50,592 bases of DNA. Origin: Eikenella sp. (GTDB taxonomy: Bacteria > Pseudomonadota > Gammaproteobacteria > Burkholderiales > Neisseriaceae). Position numbers and translations under genes: made by a program. This document shows positions 1 to 10,133 of the stretch, in pieces. Position 1 is the stretch's first letter; every line of letters starts with the position of its first letter. The stretch covers positions 1-50,592 of the forward strand of contig JAUMZB010000012.1 in assembly GCA_030528345.1 (NCBI GenBank), written 5' to 3'. The notes beneath the pieces were generated by a model. The model saw only the letters and a program-made list of their open reading frames with translations. It was not told the origin of the DNA and searched no databases.

Positions 1-334
1 AAACCGTATGCCGCAAAGGCAGGTTTTTGATGTAGGCCGAGGTATTTTGGTCGATCTGGTCGGCCAACTCGCGCGTGGGCGTGAGCACCAGCATACGCAC
101 GGGGTGCATGGCCGGCGAAGTGCTGGCATTGGCATAACGCTTCAAGCGCTCCAAACCGGGCAGCATAAAAGCCGCCGTTTTACCGGTGCCGGTTTGCGCG
201 GCGGCCAGCAAATCGTGGCCCGCCAATACCTTCGGAATGGCGGCAGCCTGAATGGCGGTCGGTTGTTCGTAGCCCTGTTCGCTTAAGGCTTCGGTAATTT
301 CGGGGGACAAACCCAAACTGGCAAAAGGATTCAC
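1..334 (-). CDS. rhlE: DEAD-box ATP-dependent RNA helicase, N-terminal part (RhlE-like), cut by window edge
   Basis: This is the first 111 codons of an RNA helicase; the rest lies outside the window. Translating the minus strand from a GTG at 334 gives VNPFASLGLSPEI, a Q-motif region (GYEQPTAIQ, residues 21-29), motif I AQTGTGKT (46-53) and motif Ia PTREL (86-90). These are the ordered N-terminal motifs of DEAD-box helicases. Such enzymes unwind short RNA duplexes using ATP, in ribosome assembly or mRNA turnover. The GTG start is supported by GAGGAG nine bases upstream and by the product beginning like other RhlE proteins. The RhlE subtype is inferred from the short N-terminus; another cytosolic DEAD-box paralogue is possible. 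Confidence 0.85.
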   Translation of the reverse strand, partial: MNPFASLGLSPEITEALSEQGYEQPTAIQAAAIPKVLAGHDLLAAAQTGTGKTAAFMLPGLERLKRYANASTSPAMHPVRMLVLTPTRELADQIDQNTSAYIKNLPLRHTV

Positions 335-415
335 TTCAATATACTCCTCGCGCCGGCCACAGACCGCGGCAGACGCTTCATCAAATCAATCATGCAATCA
401 GACAGGCTGTATTAC

Positions 416-427
416 AGGCTACCTGAA
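416..427 (+). repeat. DNA uptake sequence AGGCTACCTGAA (single copy)
   Basis: Exact Eikenella-type DUS between the helicase start and the small interrupted ORF. It has no facing partner nearby, so it probably serves only DNA uptake. Confidence 0.85.
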
Positions 428-524
428 TCAAATTACAGCACGGCAAAATATGTCTTGCCGGACAAGCGCCGTTTCCCATATACCCATCTAAAACAATGGC
501 AGCATATCGGATTAAACAGCCGTC

Positions 525-737
525 TTACTGAATATCATCCAATTCCGGATAACGCTCGTAAATATCGTTCAAAATCTTTAGCTAAATATCGCCGATCAGC
601 AAGCCAAGCGCACGCTTGAGACGCGCCTGCTCCGCCGCCCCCAAGCCTTCGAACTTGAGAGCCACTACTATTTCAGTCAAACAGGCAGCCGACCGCAAGG
701 CACGGCTTTTGATAAAAGAAGCGAAATGTTTGTCCAT
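525..737 (-). pseudogene. Small unrecognised ORF interrupted by an in-frame amber codon
   Basis: From ATG 737 (upstream GGGGGA ten bases away) the minus strand encodes 51 residues beginning MDKHFASFIKSRALRSAACL and then meets TAG at 582-584. In the same frame it continues with LKILNDIYERYPELDDIQ to TAA at 525-527. Residues before and after the amber look like one compact soluble protein: a basic amphipathic N-terminus and an acidic helical C-terminus. I therefore read it as one 70-codon gene with a point nonsense mutation. The alternative is a genuine 51-residue protein. I do not recognise the family. No plus-strand reading frame here looks better. Confidence 0.4.
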
Positions 738-778
738 TTATTTTATTCCCCCGCAAGCAAGCACACCACAAACCCTTA

Positions 779-935
779 GGGTGTGCCGTCAGAAAGCTTG
801 TGAAGCGGTTTTGCGAGGCAAAAACCGTGAATACCGGGCGGAAATGGGCGCCGGGCCGGACACCCGGCAGCATGTGCGCCGCAGGCATGGTTTTTTTGAC
901 CGCAAAGACCGCCGCAACGCTTTCTGACGACACCC
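779..935. mobile_element. 157-bp MITE-like element with terminal inverted repeats
   Basis: The left end GGGTGTGCCGTCAGAAAGC (779-797) faces the right end GCTTTCTGACGACACCC (919-935). The two arms match over about 17 bases with a two-base insertion in the left arm. The interior is strongly self-complementary, for example CGGTTTT...AAAACCG around 815-838 and two CCGGG-type stems around 851-868. It encodes no plausible protein. Size, ends and non-coding interior fit a non-autonomous miniature element. No second copy occurs in this window, so mobility is an inference. Confidence 0.45.
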
Positions 936-941
936 CCTCAC

Positions 942-953
942 AGGCTACCTGAA
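942..953 (+). repeat. DNA uptake sequence AGGCTACCTGAA (single copy)
   Basis: Exact DUS a few bases beyond the right end of the inverted-repeat element and before the stop of the CbiM-like gene. Unpaired. Confidence 0.85.
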
Positions 954-1020
954 AACAAAGTGAAAGGTCATATTGCGCCTGAAGAACACGGACAGCAAGT
1001 AATCGGGCACCATAATCTCT

Positions 1021-1710
1021 TTATTTCCAAATTTCCGGCGGCAAACACTGCAAATATTCCCGATCGGCAAACGTCGTCAGCAGCTGCGGTGCCAGCGCAA
1101 TAAAAATCGCACTCAAGAGGCCGGTCAGAAACGCCTCGCCCCAGGCGATAAAGAAAAATACCGGCAGCACGGACTCCAGCAAAGTGTCGGCGTCAAACGC
1201 ACCGGCAGCATACAGCACTGTACCGACCACCGCCGCAGTCAGGAAAATCCCCGCCGCCGCCGCCAAAAAGCCGTTGATGAAGATATAGACAAACACATTA
1301 CGCGGCAGCCGCCGGCTGAGAGAACGGGCCGCGGTGGTTGCCAGCACCGGCGGCACCAGTGTGCTCAACACGGCAATTCCGGCGGCCGGCACAGCCGACA
1401 AGCCCTGCCAAACCGCGGTATACAGCAGCATCACCAAGGAAGCCGACCACAAAGCAGCCGGGCCGCCCAACATCAGCGTCAACAAAGACACGCCGAGCAG
1501 ATGGTACGCCAAACCGCCCAAATGACCGGCCAAGGGTGCGGCGCGCAGGCTCCAGCACAAAGCCAGCGCAACCATGGCCGCGCCGGCCAGCCGGCTGTGT
1601 TGTTTCAACACCGGCCAAGCCCCCGGTGCCGTCGCACCCAGCACCAACAAGCAAATAAGAGCCGCCGCCCATTGCGCAGACGGCGCAAACCAAACAGCAG
1701 GGAAATTCAT
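1021..1710 (-). CDS. Energy-coupling-factor-type transporter permease (CbiM-like membrane protein)
   Basis: A 229-residue, strongly hydrophobic protein with about six to seven membrane segments and almost no extramembrane domains. The stretch GGLAYHLLGVSLLTLMLGGP, the polar GLSAVPAAG turn and the RRLPRNVFVYIFINGF loop resemble the CbiM/NikM-type S-component family and its proteobacterial relatives. These capture Co, Ni or a related ligand for ECF ABC transport. No ATPase or T-component lies beside it, so the substrate is unknown. It begins 37 bases after ung stops on the same strand and is probably co-transcribed with it. The start has only a weak GGTGAG ribosome-binding site very close to ATG 1710. 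Confidence 0.6.
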   Translation of the reverse strand: MNFPAVWFAPSAQWAAALICLLVLGATAPGAWPVLKQHSRLAGAAMVALALCWSLRAAPLAGHLGGLAYHLLGVSLLTLMLGGPAALWSASLVMLLYTAVWQGLSAVPAAGIAVLSTLVPPVLATTAARSLSRRLPRNVFVYIFINGFLAAAAGIFLTAAVVGTVLYAAGAFDADTLLESVLPVFFFIAWGEAFLTGLLSAIFIALAPQLLTTFADREYLQCLPPEIWK

Positions 1711-1747
1711 CTCACCATCCGCCCGTTCCGCTCTTTTTCATATTACT

Positions 1748-2407
1748 TCACACCTGCCAATCGATTTCGCCCAGACCATGCTGTTTCAGGTAGCCGTTGG
1801 CTTGGGAAAAATGGCGGCAACCGAAAAAACCGCGGTGGGCCGACAAGGGCGAAGGATGCGGCGCGGTCAGCACCAAATGGCGGCTGCGGTCGATGAAGGC
1901 GCCTTTTTTCTGCGCATGGCTGCCCCACAGCATAAACACCAGATGCTCGCGCGCCTCGTTCAACACCGCCACCACCCGGTCGGTAAACTGCTCCCAACCC
2001 AAAGGCGCATGCGAATGGGCCTGACCGGCCCGCACGGTCAGCACCGTATTCAACAACAGCACGCCCTGATCCGCCCATGCCTGCAGGCAGCCGTGCCCGG
2101 GCATCTGAAAGCCTGCCATATCCTGCGCCAGCTCTTTATAAATATTGAGCAGAGAGGGCGGCACCGCCACGCCCGGACGCACAGAAAACGCCAAGCCGTG
2201 CGCCTGTCCGACACCGTGATACGGGTCCTGACCCAGAATCACCACTTTCACGCCGGCGAATTCGGTGGCACGGAAGGCATTGAACACATCGGCGGCCGGC
2301 GGATACACCGTGATGCCCCGTTCGCGCTCGCGGCGCACGGTATTCAAAATCTGCTGGAAATACGGCGCCTGTTTTTCCGCACCGATGGCCTCCTGCCAAG
2401 TCTGCAT
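1748..2407 (-). CDS. ung: Uracil-DNA glycosylase (family 1)
   Basis: Removes uracil from DNA as the first step of base excision repair. The 219-residue product has the water-activating loop GQDPYH (residues 59-64, catalytic Asp61), the AFSV/PPSL region and the minor-groove loop [13 protein letters not shown] near the C-terminus, which marks family 1 enzymes. I start it at ATG 2407 (MQTWQEA), which has AAGGAAG three bases upstream and gives the normal family length. The open frame runs 48 codons further upstream but that part shows no homology-like character. The CbiM-like gene follows in the same direction. Confidence 0.95.
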   Translation of the reverse strand: MQTWQEAIGAEKQAPYFQQILNTVRRERERGITVYPPAADVFNAFRATEFAGVKVVILGQDPYHGVGQAHGLAFSVRPGVAVPPSLLNIYKELAQDMAGFQMPGHGCLQAWADQGVLLLNTVLTVRAGQAHSHAPLGWEQFTDRVVAVLNEAREHLVFMLWGSHAQKKGAFIDRSRHLVLTAPHPSPLSAHRGFFGCRHFSQANGYLKQHGLGEIDWQV

Positions 2408-2676
2408 AAACTTCCTTTGCTGTAAGAACCTGTTCTCAAGTCTCCGTTGCAGCGGTATTTCGGCTTCGCAAGTCCGCTTCGCCACCCGGTCAAATCCCGC
2501 ATCTGCTGCGCGCCCCTGAAGGGATAACAAAAATACCGGTAAGATATTCAATCTTAATAGAATTTCTATCTTACATCTGCGGCTTTTTCCTCAAAAACCG
2601 CTGCGCAATAAGACCACAAACAGGTTCCGACTGGCCGGCCTGTTTGACAGCCTTGCTTGCAGCACCGCACCCTGCT

Positions 2677-2688
2677 TTCAGGTAGCCT
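2677..2688 (-). repeat. DNA uptake sequence (minus-strand copy)
   Basis: TTCAGGTAGCCT, the exact complement of AGGCTACCTGAA, unpaired, between ung and gdhA. Confidence 0.85.
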
Positions 2689-2933
2689 GTACCACACCGT
2701 TTGACACAACGGATTTCGGCCGGATGGCACCGAGGCCGCCACTGTATCCCTTTCTGCTGCACTGCGCAAATCCGCCCCAAGGTTTCGCACACCGAAACAA
2801 AACAGCAAAATTTAAGCAGATATAAGTAAAAATCCCCCAGACAGTAAAACTATATTCCATTTTAAATTAAAAAATAAAATTTAAATTTATAGATTGGAAT
2901 ATTTTGGCAATAAAAAAACGGGAAAATGCCGTT

Positions 2934-2962
2934 TTGACAACTTTTAATTTTATCCAAACACT
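2934..2962 (+). promoter_or_regulatory. Possible gdhA promoter (strong -35, weak -10)
   Basis: A consensus TTGACA at 2934-2939 is followed 17 bases later by AACACT, a poor -10 box. The site lies about 100 bases before the gdhA start inside the AT-rich region. A partial inverted repeat (CTAGCCAA... and ...GCTTGCTAG, about 2961-2989) overlaps the expected transcription start and could be an operator. Confidence 0.3.
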
Positions 2963-2988
2963 AGCCAAACAAAATCAATGCTTGCTAG

Positions 2989-4395
<1,407 letters not shown>

Positions 4396-4412
4396 ACACC
4401 CCGTCCGACACC

Positions 4413-4441
4413 CGCCCCGCCTGCAAAGGCGGGGCGTTTTT
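4413..4441 (+). terminator. Rho-independent terminator of gdhA
   Basis: A perfect 9-bp stem CGCCCCGCC/GGCGGGGCG with loop TGCAAA is followed by TTTTT. It is one of few terminators here not made from DUS copies. Confidence 0.9.
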
Positions 4442-4478
4442 GCCCCGTCCCGCCGTGGCGGCCGACCCGGTTTTTCAG

Positions 4479-4484
4479 TAGAAT
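4479..4484 (+). promoter_or_regulatory. Possible -10 box of fbp
   Basis: TAGAAT 34 bases before the fbp start; no convincing -35 box is visible. Confidence 0.25.
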
Positions 4485-4517
4485 CGCGCCGTTTCCCTTT
4501 TTAATACGGAGTCCGCC

Positions 4518-5492
4518 ATGTCCGACCTTTCCTCTTTTCTGCAACAGCATCTGGCCGAACACGGGCTACCTGAAAGCCTGGGCAGCGTGATGCTGACTGC
4601 CGCCGAAGCCTGCCGCGACATCAGCAGCCAAGTGCGGCTCGGTGCCTTGGCCGGCGTGTTGGGCGAAGCAGGCAGCGGCAACATCCAAGGCGAAGCACAG
4701 AAAAAGCTGGACGTGATCGCCAACGATATTCTGCTACGGACGCTGAAAACCAATCCCGCCGTAGCCGGCCTGGCCAGCGAAGAAGAAGACGATTTCGTAC
4801 CCGCCAACGACAACGGCCGCTACCTGGTGCTGTTCGACCCCCTCGACGGCTCCTCCAATATTGATGTCAACATTTCCGTCGGCACCATTTTCTCGGTGTT
4901 GGAAAAACCGGCCGGGCCGCTGAACACGCAATCCTTCCTGCAAAGCGGCCGCCTTCAGGTAGCCAGCGGCTATGCCCTCTACGGACCGCAAACCCAACTG
5001 GTGCTGTGTCTGAAACACGGCGTATTCGTGTTCACGCTTGATGCCGGCGGCCGCTTTTTGACCACCCAAAGCCGCCCGCACATCCCCGAGCAAACCCAAG
5101 AATTCGCCATCAATATGTCCAACCAGCGCCATTGGCAGCCGCCGGTGCAGCAATACATTGCCGAGCTTTTGGCCGGCGACACCGGCGTGCGCGGCAAAAA
5201 CTACAATATGCGCTGGGTAGCCAGCATGGTGGCCGAAGTGCACCGCATCCTGATGCGCGGCGGCCTGTTCACCTACCCGCAAGACGCGCGCGACCCCGCC
5301 AAACCGGGCAAACTGCGCCTGATGTACGAAGCCAATCCCCTGAGCCTGATCATCGAGCAGGCCGGCGGCGCCGCCACCGACGCCCGCCAGCCCATGCTCG
5401 ACATCCGGCCCGACAGCCTGCACCAGCGCGTGGCCGTGGTTCTGGGCAGCCGCGAAGAAGTGGATTACCTCACCCGCCTGCATCAGGATTGA
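4518..5492 (+). CDS. fbp: Fructose-1,6-bisphosphatase, class 1
   Basis: Hydrolyses fructose 1,6-bisphosphate to fructose 6-phosphate, the committed step of gluconeogenesis. It is a 324-residue class 1 enzyme with the metal/phosphate motif FDPLDGSSN (106-114), the acidic EEED segment at 88-91, the RGKNYNMRW region and the C-terminal [11 protein letters not shown] active-site stretch. The start ATG 4518 has ACGGAG upstream. A near-perfect DUS (GGGCTACCTGAA, about 4564) codes for GLPE at the N-terminus, and a reverse copy near 4953 codes for LQVA. The gene is flanked by terminators and is probably transcribed alone. Confidence 0.96.
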   Translation: MSDLSSFLQQHLAEHGLPESLGSVMLTAAEACRDISSQVRLGALAGVLGEAGSGNIQGEAQKKLDVIANDILLRTLKTNPAVAGLASEEEDDFVPANDNGRYLVLFDPLDGSSNIDVNISVGTIFSVLEKPAGPLNTQSFLQSGRLQVASGYALYGPQTQLVLCLKHGVFVFTLDAGGRFLTTQSRPHIPEQTQEFAINMSNQRHWQPPVQQYIAELLAGDTGVRGKNYNMRWVASMVAEVHRILMRGGLFTYPQDARDPAKPGKLRLMYEANPLSLIIEQAGGAATDARQPMLDIRPDSLHQRVAVVLGSREEVDYLTRLHQD

Positions 5493-5512
5493 TCCGGCAT
5501 CCGCCTACTCAA

Positions 5513-5545
5513 CAGGCTGCCTGAACGCTTTCAGGCAGCCTGTTT
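5513..5545 (+). terminator. DUS-pair hairpin terminator after fbp
   Basis: Two facing copies of the variant DUS AGGCTGCCTGAA form a 12-bp stem (5513-5524 with 5531-5542), followed by TTT. Note the G in place of the usual A at position 6 of the DUS. Confidence 0.8.
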
Positions 5546-5755
5546 CGCCGAACCGTTTCCGCACAGCGGGCGGTAGCTTTTTCCCCGCTAAGGCTTTAGA
5601 ATAACGCCGCCGCAAAACACGGCTTTATTCAAGTGTGCCGACGCTTGGCCGGCGCAACGCTGTGCTTGGTGCAGCCGCACATACCCGGCAAACATTCGCG
5701 TAAAACACCGCCACAAAACGTTCCCGACAATATCACCCACCATGCGGAGCAAACA

Positions 5756-6592
5756 ATGAAACCATGGATGCCCTTGCTGCTGGCCCTCGCCCTGCTGGGC
5801 GCCTGTTCGCCCGTGGCCAGCAAGCCGGACTCGGCCGCTCAAACCGCCCATTCGGACCAAGCCGCACCGCGCCTGCCCGAGTTTTCCGCCCCCTCTGCCG
5901 CCGAGGCGGAAGCGGCGGCTCTCGGATACACCCCGGCATCCGCCAAACAAACCTTGTATTTCACCGTCGGCGGCCGGCCAGCCGAACAAGCGGCGGCCGG
6001 CGGCTTCTATCGCGAAATCCTCGGCCGAACCGCCGACGGCCGCCTGGTGGTGCAAGACTTTTACCAAGACATCGCCAAGCGGCAAACCGCGCCCTTTGTG
6101 TTGAGCGCCGGTGCCGAACCCAAAGACTTCTCCACCGACGTCATGGACAGCAAAGGCGTGTGGTACCGCCCCGACGGCTCCCTGTTTTATCTGCAAGACT
6201 ACCGCAACGGCAAAGAAACCGGCCCCGCCACTTATTACCAAGACGGCCTGCCGCTGATGCAGACCCACAACATGGGCTCGCGCAGCCTGTTTTTCTACAA
6301 CGACGGCAAGCTGATGGCCGAATTGCTGGTGAAAAACCCCGAGTCGGCAGACATAGAGCAAACCCTTACCCTGTTCCGCACCGACGGCAGCGCCATCCTG
6401 CGCGTCCTCACCCGCGGCAGCGAAGCCGTCTCCACCGAAGCGTGGGATGCCGCCGGCCAAGCCGCGCCCATGGAAGCCACCCGCATGGAAAGCACGCCGC
6501 TGCTGGATCGGGTGGAAGAGCTGCAAACCAACTTCGCCCATACGGTCAATTTTGTGATGGGCGAGCCCGAGGCCGCTTCACCGGCCCGCTAA
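5756..6592 (+). CDS. Predicted lipoprotein with MORN-like repeats
   Basis: A 278-residue exported protein of unknown function. The N-terminus MKPWMPLLLALALLGACS is a clear lipoprotein signal with lipobox LGAC. After a low-complexity Ala/Pro/Ser linker (to about residue 60) the body carries short tyrosine/glycine units such as YRPDGSLFYLQDYRNGKETG, YYQDGLPLMQT and FFYNDGKLMAELL. These resemble MORN-type repeats found in bacterial envelope proteins. ATG 5756 is chosen because GCGGAG precedes it and the signal peptide begins there. lpdA starts 36 bases downstream; a functional link is not evident. Confidence 0.6.
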   Translation: MKPWMPLLLALALLGACSPVASKPDSAAQTAHSDQAAPRLPEFSAPSAAEAEAAALGYTPASAKQTLYFTVGGRPAEQAAAGGFYREILGRTADGRLVVQDFYQDIAKRQTAPFVLSAGAEPKDFSTDVMDSKGVWYRPDGSLFYLQDYRNGKETGPATYYQDGLPLMQTHNMGSRSLFFYNDGKLMAELLVKNPESADIEQTLTLFRTDGSAILRVLTRGSEAVSTEAWDAAGQAAPMEATRMESTPLLDRVEELQTNFAHTVNFVMGEPEAASPAR

Positions 6593-6628
6593 ATCTTTTA
6601 TTTCAGTCCGTTATATAAAGGAAACATC

Positions 6629-8059
6629 ATGTCCCAATTCGACGTTGTCGTTATCGGTGCCGGCCCCGGCGGTTATATCGCCGCCATCCGCGCCGCCCAA
6701 CTGGGTTTCAAAACCGCCTGTATCGACGCGGGCGTCAACAAAGCGGGCGACGCTCCGGCCTTGGGCGGCACCTGCCTGAATGTCGGCTGCATCCCTTCCA
6801 AAGCCCTGCTGCAGTCTTCCGAGCACTTCCACGCCGCCCAACACGACTTTGCCGAACACGGCGTTCAGGTAGCCGGCGTGTCTTTTGATGCCGCCAAAAT
6901 GATTGAGCGCAAAGACGGCATCGTCAGCAAGCTGACCGGCGGCATCGCCTTCCTGTTTAAGAAAAACAAAGTGGAAAGCCTGCACGGCAAAGGTTCGTTC
7001 AAAGGCAAAAACGGCGATTGGTGGCAAATCGAAATAGATAAGCAAGGCGAAAAAAGCGTGGTGGAAGCCAAGCATGTGATTGTGGCCACCGGCTCGGTGC
7101 CCCGTCCGCTGCCGCTGGTCGAAGTGGACAATGCGAACGTATTGGACAACGAAGGCGCACTCAACCTCACCGAAGTGCCGAAAAAACTCGGCGTCATCGG
7201 TTCCGGCGTCATCGGCCTGGAAATGGGTTCGGTGTGGAAGCGCGTGGGGGCAGCAGTCACCATTCTGGAAGCCGCTCCGGTCTTCATGGGCGCGGCCGAC
7301 CAGCAAATCGCCAAAGAAGCATTTAAGATTTTCACCAAAGAACAAGGCCTGAACATCGAATTGGGCGTGAAAATCAACGAAATCAGCAATCAGGCCGACG
7401 GCGTCACCGTAAAATACGAGCTGGGCGGCGAAGCCAAAAGCGAAACCTTCGACAAACTGATTGTGGCCGTCGGCCGTGTGCCCAACACCGAGGGGCTGAA
7501 CGCCGAAGCCGTGGGCCTGGCCAAAGACGAGCGCGGCTTTATCCAAGTAAACGAGGTGTGCCAAACCAATCTGCCCAATGTTTGGGCCATCGGCGACGTG
7601 GTGCGCGGCCCCATGCTGGCGCACAAAGCCAGCGACGAAGGCGTGGCGGTGGCCGAACGCATTGCCGGCCAACAACCGCATTTGGATTTCAACACCATTC
7701 CGTGGGTGATTTACACCGATCCCGAAATCGCCTGGGTGGGCAAAACCGAAGAGCAGCTCAAAGCCGAAGGCGTGGCCTACAAAAAAGGCACTTCCGGCTT
7801 CGCCGCCAACGGCCGCGCGCTGGGCTTGGGCAAAGCCAAAGGCACGGTGAAAGTGTTGGCCGACGCCGAAACCGACCGCATTTTGGGCGTGCACATGATC
7901 GGCCCGATGGTGAGCGAATTGGTGGCCGAAGGCGTGATGGGCATGGAATTCAAAGCCAGCAGCGAAGACATCGCCCGCATCGTCCACGCCCACCCGACCC
8001 TGTCGGAAGTGCTGCACGAAGCCGCCCTGGCCGCCGACAAACGCGCCCTGCACGGCTGA
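6629..8059 (+). CDS. lpdA: Dihydrolipoyl dehydrogenase (E3)
   Basis: Reoxidises the dihydrolipoyl arms of 2-oxo acid dehydrogenases and the glycine cleavage system, passing electrons via FAD and a disulfide to NAD. In 476 residues I see the FAD motif GAGPGG (10-15), the redox-active [13 protein letters not shown] (Cys49, Cys54), a second Rossmann motif [10 protein letters not shown], the FAD-binding [16 protein letters not shown] and the active-site HPTLSE (His455, Glu460). There is no N-terminal lipoyl domain, so it is of the plain E3 type used by 2-oxoglutarate dehydrogenase. The start has AAGGAAA upstream. In Neisseria lpdA follows sucB; here it is about 29 kb from sucAB. Confidence 0.95.
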   Translation: MSQFDVVVIGAGPGGYIAAIRAAQLGFKTACIDAGVNKAGDAPALGGTCLNVGCIPSKALLQSSEHFHAAQHDFAEHGVQVAGVSFDAAKMIERKDGIVSKLTGGIAFLFKKNKVESLHGKGSFKGKNGDWWQIEIDKQGEKSVVEAKHVIVATGSVPRPLPLVEVDNANVLDNEGALNLTEVPKKLGVIGSGVIGLEMGSVWKRVGAAVTILEAAPVFMGAADQQIAKEAFKIFTKEQGLNIELGVKINEISNQADGVTVKYELGGEAKSETFDKLIVAVGRVPNTEGLNAEAVGLAKDERGFIQVNEVCQTNLPNVWAIGDVVRGPMLAHKASDEGVAVAERIAGQQPHLDFNTIPWVIYTDPEIAWVGKTEEQLKAEGVAYKKGTSGFAANGRALGLGKAKGTVKVLADAETDRILGVHMIGPMVSELVAEGVMGMEFKASSEDIARIVHAHPTLSEVLHEAALAADKRALHG

Positions 8060-8122
8060 TGACGGGTTTTGCCATGCACAACGCAAGGTGCGCATGGCTC
8101 CACTCAAGCCGCCGGCAGCAGA

Positions 8123-8180
8123 CAGGCTACCTGAAAACCGGCTACGCACAAAACAGCGTAGCCGGTTTTCAGGTAGCCTG
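8123..8180. terminator. 24-bp perfect hairpin built on two DUS copies, between convergent genes
   Basis: The arm 8123-8146 is exactly complementary to 8157-8180, with a 10-base loop. Each arm contains an exact DUS, and the complementarity extends 11 bases inside the DUS (AACCGGCTACG). It lies between convergent lpdA and the membrane protein at 8211, so it can terminate both. Confidence 0.85.
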
Positions 8181-8210
8181 TGGCTTTATTTGGCCTGACC
8201 GCCCAAGCGT

Positions 8211-8780
8211 TTAAGGCTTCGGCTGCTGCATCATCTCCAGCACAATATTGTTGAAGCGTGCCAAATCCAGCCAGCCGGCTTGGGCAAACACCAACAATAC
8301 CACCAGCATCACCGGCAGCATCAGCACGAATCCGGCCACATGCGCGAGCAGCACTTTCCACACACTGGTTTCGCTGAGCTTCACCAAACCCAACACCGTC
8401 ACCACAAAGGCCCACATCTGCCACAACATCACCAGCCAATCCAACTCAGGCAGATACAGCAGCAACAGGGCAGGCACCACCAGAATCTCGGAAGCCAGAA
8501 TATAGCCGGCAAAATTGTGTTTCCGTTTGCCGTAATAGCCGAGCACCACATTCGCCGCCCAGCTGAATACCGGCCATTTCAACACGTGCACCGCAAACAT
8601 CAGCCCGGCAATGCCGTATTCCTGCCGGAACCAAGGCGCCACGCCCGCCGCATTCACTGCGCCGATCACCAGCAAAGCGCCCGCTATCGCAGGCAGCGGA
8701 TAAGCATACTCGGCCGCCGGTTTGAAATTCAGCCGCATCAGCCCCCAGGCATCGGCAATCAGTCGGTACATATCGGACAC
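8211..8780 (-). CDS. Polytopic membrane protein, YIP1-like
   Basis: A 189-residue protein with about five membrane segments and few charged residues. The opening MYRLIADAWGLMRLNFKPA, an amphipathic stretch before the first membrane helix, is typical of short bacterial YIP1-family proteins of unknown role. The frame opens with GTG 8780; the ATG at 8771 (three codons in) is an equally good start, and neither has a strong ribosome-binding site. It precedes a DUS hairpin and is separated from lepB by about 150 bases. Confidence 0.5.
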   Translation of the reverse strand: MSDMYRLIADAWGLMRLNFKPAAEYAYPLPAIAGALLVIGAVNAAGVAPWFRQEYGIAGLMFAVHVLKWPVFSWAANVVLGYYGKRKHNFAGYILASEILVVPALLLLYLPELDWLVMLWQMWAFVVTVLGLVKLSETSVWKVLLAHVAGFVLMLPVMLVVLLVFAQAGWLDLARFNNIVLEMMQQPKP

Positions 8781-8928
8781 CGTTTCTCAAAAGTGTGATC
8801 GGCCCGCCCCTTAAAACACACCGGCAGGCCCTTATCGGATTTGCAAACAGACATCAGGGTTTCATCCAGCCCCATCAAGGGCTACCTGAAACCCTGCCGT
8901 CTTTAAAATGCCGCTTTATGTTTCCGTT

Positions 8929-9960
8929 TTAGCGGATGCTGCTGCCGATGCGCGACATCTGGCTGATATTCATCCACACAAAAAAGGCTTTGCCCACCAC
9001 CAGCTTGTCGTCCACAAATCCCCAGTAACGGGAATCGGCGCTGTTGTCGCGGTTGTCGCCCAAGGCAAAATATTTGCCGGCCGGCACCGTGCAGGCAAAG
9101 CCGCTGCCGTCGGCCTCATATCGGCAATGTTCGCCCAAGCCGCTGGCGAAACCCTTGGCCGCCATTTCCAAACGGAAGCGCTCTAAAGTCGGCATATGTA
9201 CCGCCGGTACGCCTTCGTCTTTCAAGACCTCAAAACGCCGACCGTCCAAATCGGCTTGGAAACGCTCTGCTTCGCGCAAGGCGCCCGGTGTCAGATCATC
9301 GGGATAACCATGCAGTCCCAATAGGACATCCTGCTCGGTTTTACCGTTTACAGTCAACACCTTGTCACGGTACACCACCTCATCGCCCGGCAGGCCGACA
9401 ATACGCTTGACGTAATTCATACCCGGCTCGGGCGGATAATTGAACACCACCACATCGCCGCGCTCGATCCGCCCCACCGGAATCAACACATTGTTGAGCA
9501 CCGGCGTGCGGATGCCGTAGGCGAATTTATTCACCAAAATAAAATCGCCGGCCACCAAACCCGGACGCATGGAACTGGACGGAATCTGAAACGGCTCGGC
9601 CACAAAGGTACGCAGCACGAACACCAGCAGAATCAGCGGAAAAAAACCGCCGATATAGTCGCGGAAATGGTTGTGGTCGCCCGCTTTGGTTTGGCCTTCA
9701 GTTAGCGATCCGGCCCGTTTAACGCTCAGTTTCTGCCAGCCCCATACCGCGCCGGTGGCGGCCACAAACAACAACAAAACCGCCGTCAGGCTCATCACGG
9801 TAGCGAGCAGGCCGAAACCGCCCACCATCATCAGCAGATAGCCCCATTGCAGGCCACTGCTCCACTCGCCGTCGTCCTGCCGCTGTTTATTGCTGCTGAA
9901 AAACAGCACCAAACCCACCATCAGAGCGGCAGCGGCAGCAATCATCATATTTTGTCCCAT
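8929..9960 (-). CDS. lepB: Signal peptidase I
   Basis: Cleaves signal peptides from exported proteins at the outer face of the inner membrane. The 343-residue product has two N-terminal membrane regions (about 1-22 and 40-76) plus a hydrophobic stretch near 105-120. These are followed by the catalytic serine motif PSSSM (Ser130), the general-base lysine in YVKRIVGLPGD (Lys185) and the C-terminal box GDNRDNSADSRYWG. The start ATG 9960 has AGGAGA at good spacing. lepA lies upstream on the same strand, as in many proteobacteria. Here a small membrane gene and a MITE-like element separate the two. Confidence 0.95.
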   Translation of the reverse strand: MGQNMMIAAAAALMVGLVLFFSSNKQRQDDGEWSSGLQWGYLLMMVGGFGLLATVMSLTAVLLLFVAATGAVWGWQKLSVKRAGSLTEGQTKAGDHNHFRDYIGGFFPLILLVFVLRTFVAEPFQIPSSSMRPGLVAGDFILVNKFAYGIRTPVLNNVLIPVGRIERGDVVVFNYPPEPGMNYVKRIVGLPGDEVVYRDKVLTVNGKTEQDVLLGLHGYPDDLTPGALREAERFQADLDGRRFEVLKDEGVPAVHMPTLERFRLEMAAKGFASGLGEHCRYEADGSGFACTVPAGKYFALGDNRDNSADSRYWGFVDDKLVVGKAFFVWMNISQMSRIGSSIR

Positions 9961-10070
9961 TTATTTGTCTCCTGCTGCCCGGCAAAGGAAAGGGTCGGGC
10001 AGGTTTTACGGTGCGGACCATTTCAATCCGACACCAAATAAAATCTTCTGTGTCTCAATCAAGCGGGGCG

Positions 10071-10082
10071 TTCAGGTAGCCT
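10071..10082 (-). repeat. DNA uptake sequence (minus-strand copy) in a short palindrome
   Basis: Exact DUS complement after the small membrane gene. GTTCAGG/CCTGAAC (10070-10086) forms a 7-bp stem with a 3-base loop. Confidence 0.8.
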
Positions 10083-10133
10083 GAACAGGCTTGCAGCCGG
10101 CAAAGCATCGCCCACCCAACCATTCAAGCGCCG

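Noticed and set aside
616..933. Short frames on both strands across the 779-935 element
   Set aside because: Basic low-complexity translations that follow the inverted repeats; no credible start signals.
2408..2551. 48-codon N-terminal extension of ung
   Set aside because: The shorter ATG has an ideal ribosome-binding site and gives the normal protein length; the extension has no family character.
6611..8149. 512-codon open frame on the strand opposite lpdA
   Set aside because: It is a mirror frame produced by the strong codon bias of lpdA; His/Phe/Gly-rich translation without domain pattern. The same applies to long antisense frames opposite lepA, gltA, sucA and pgaB.
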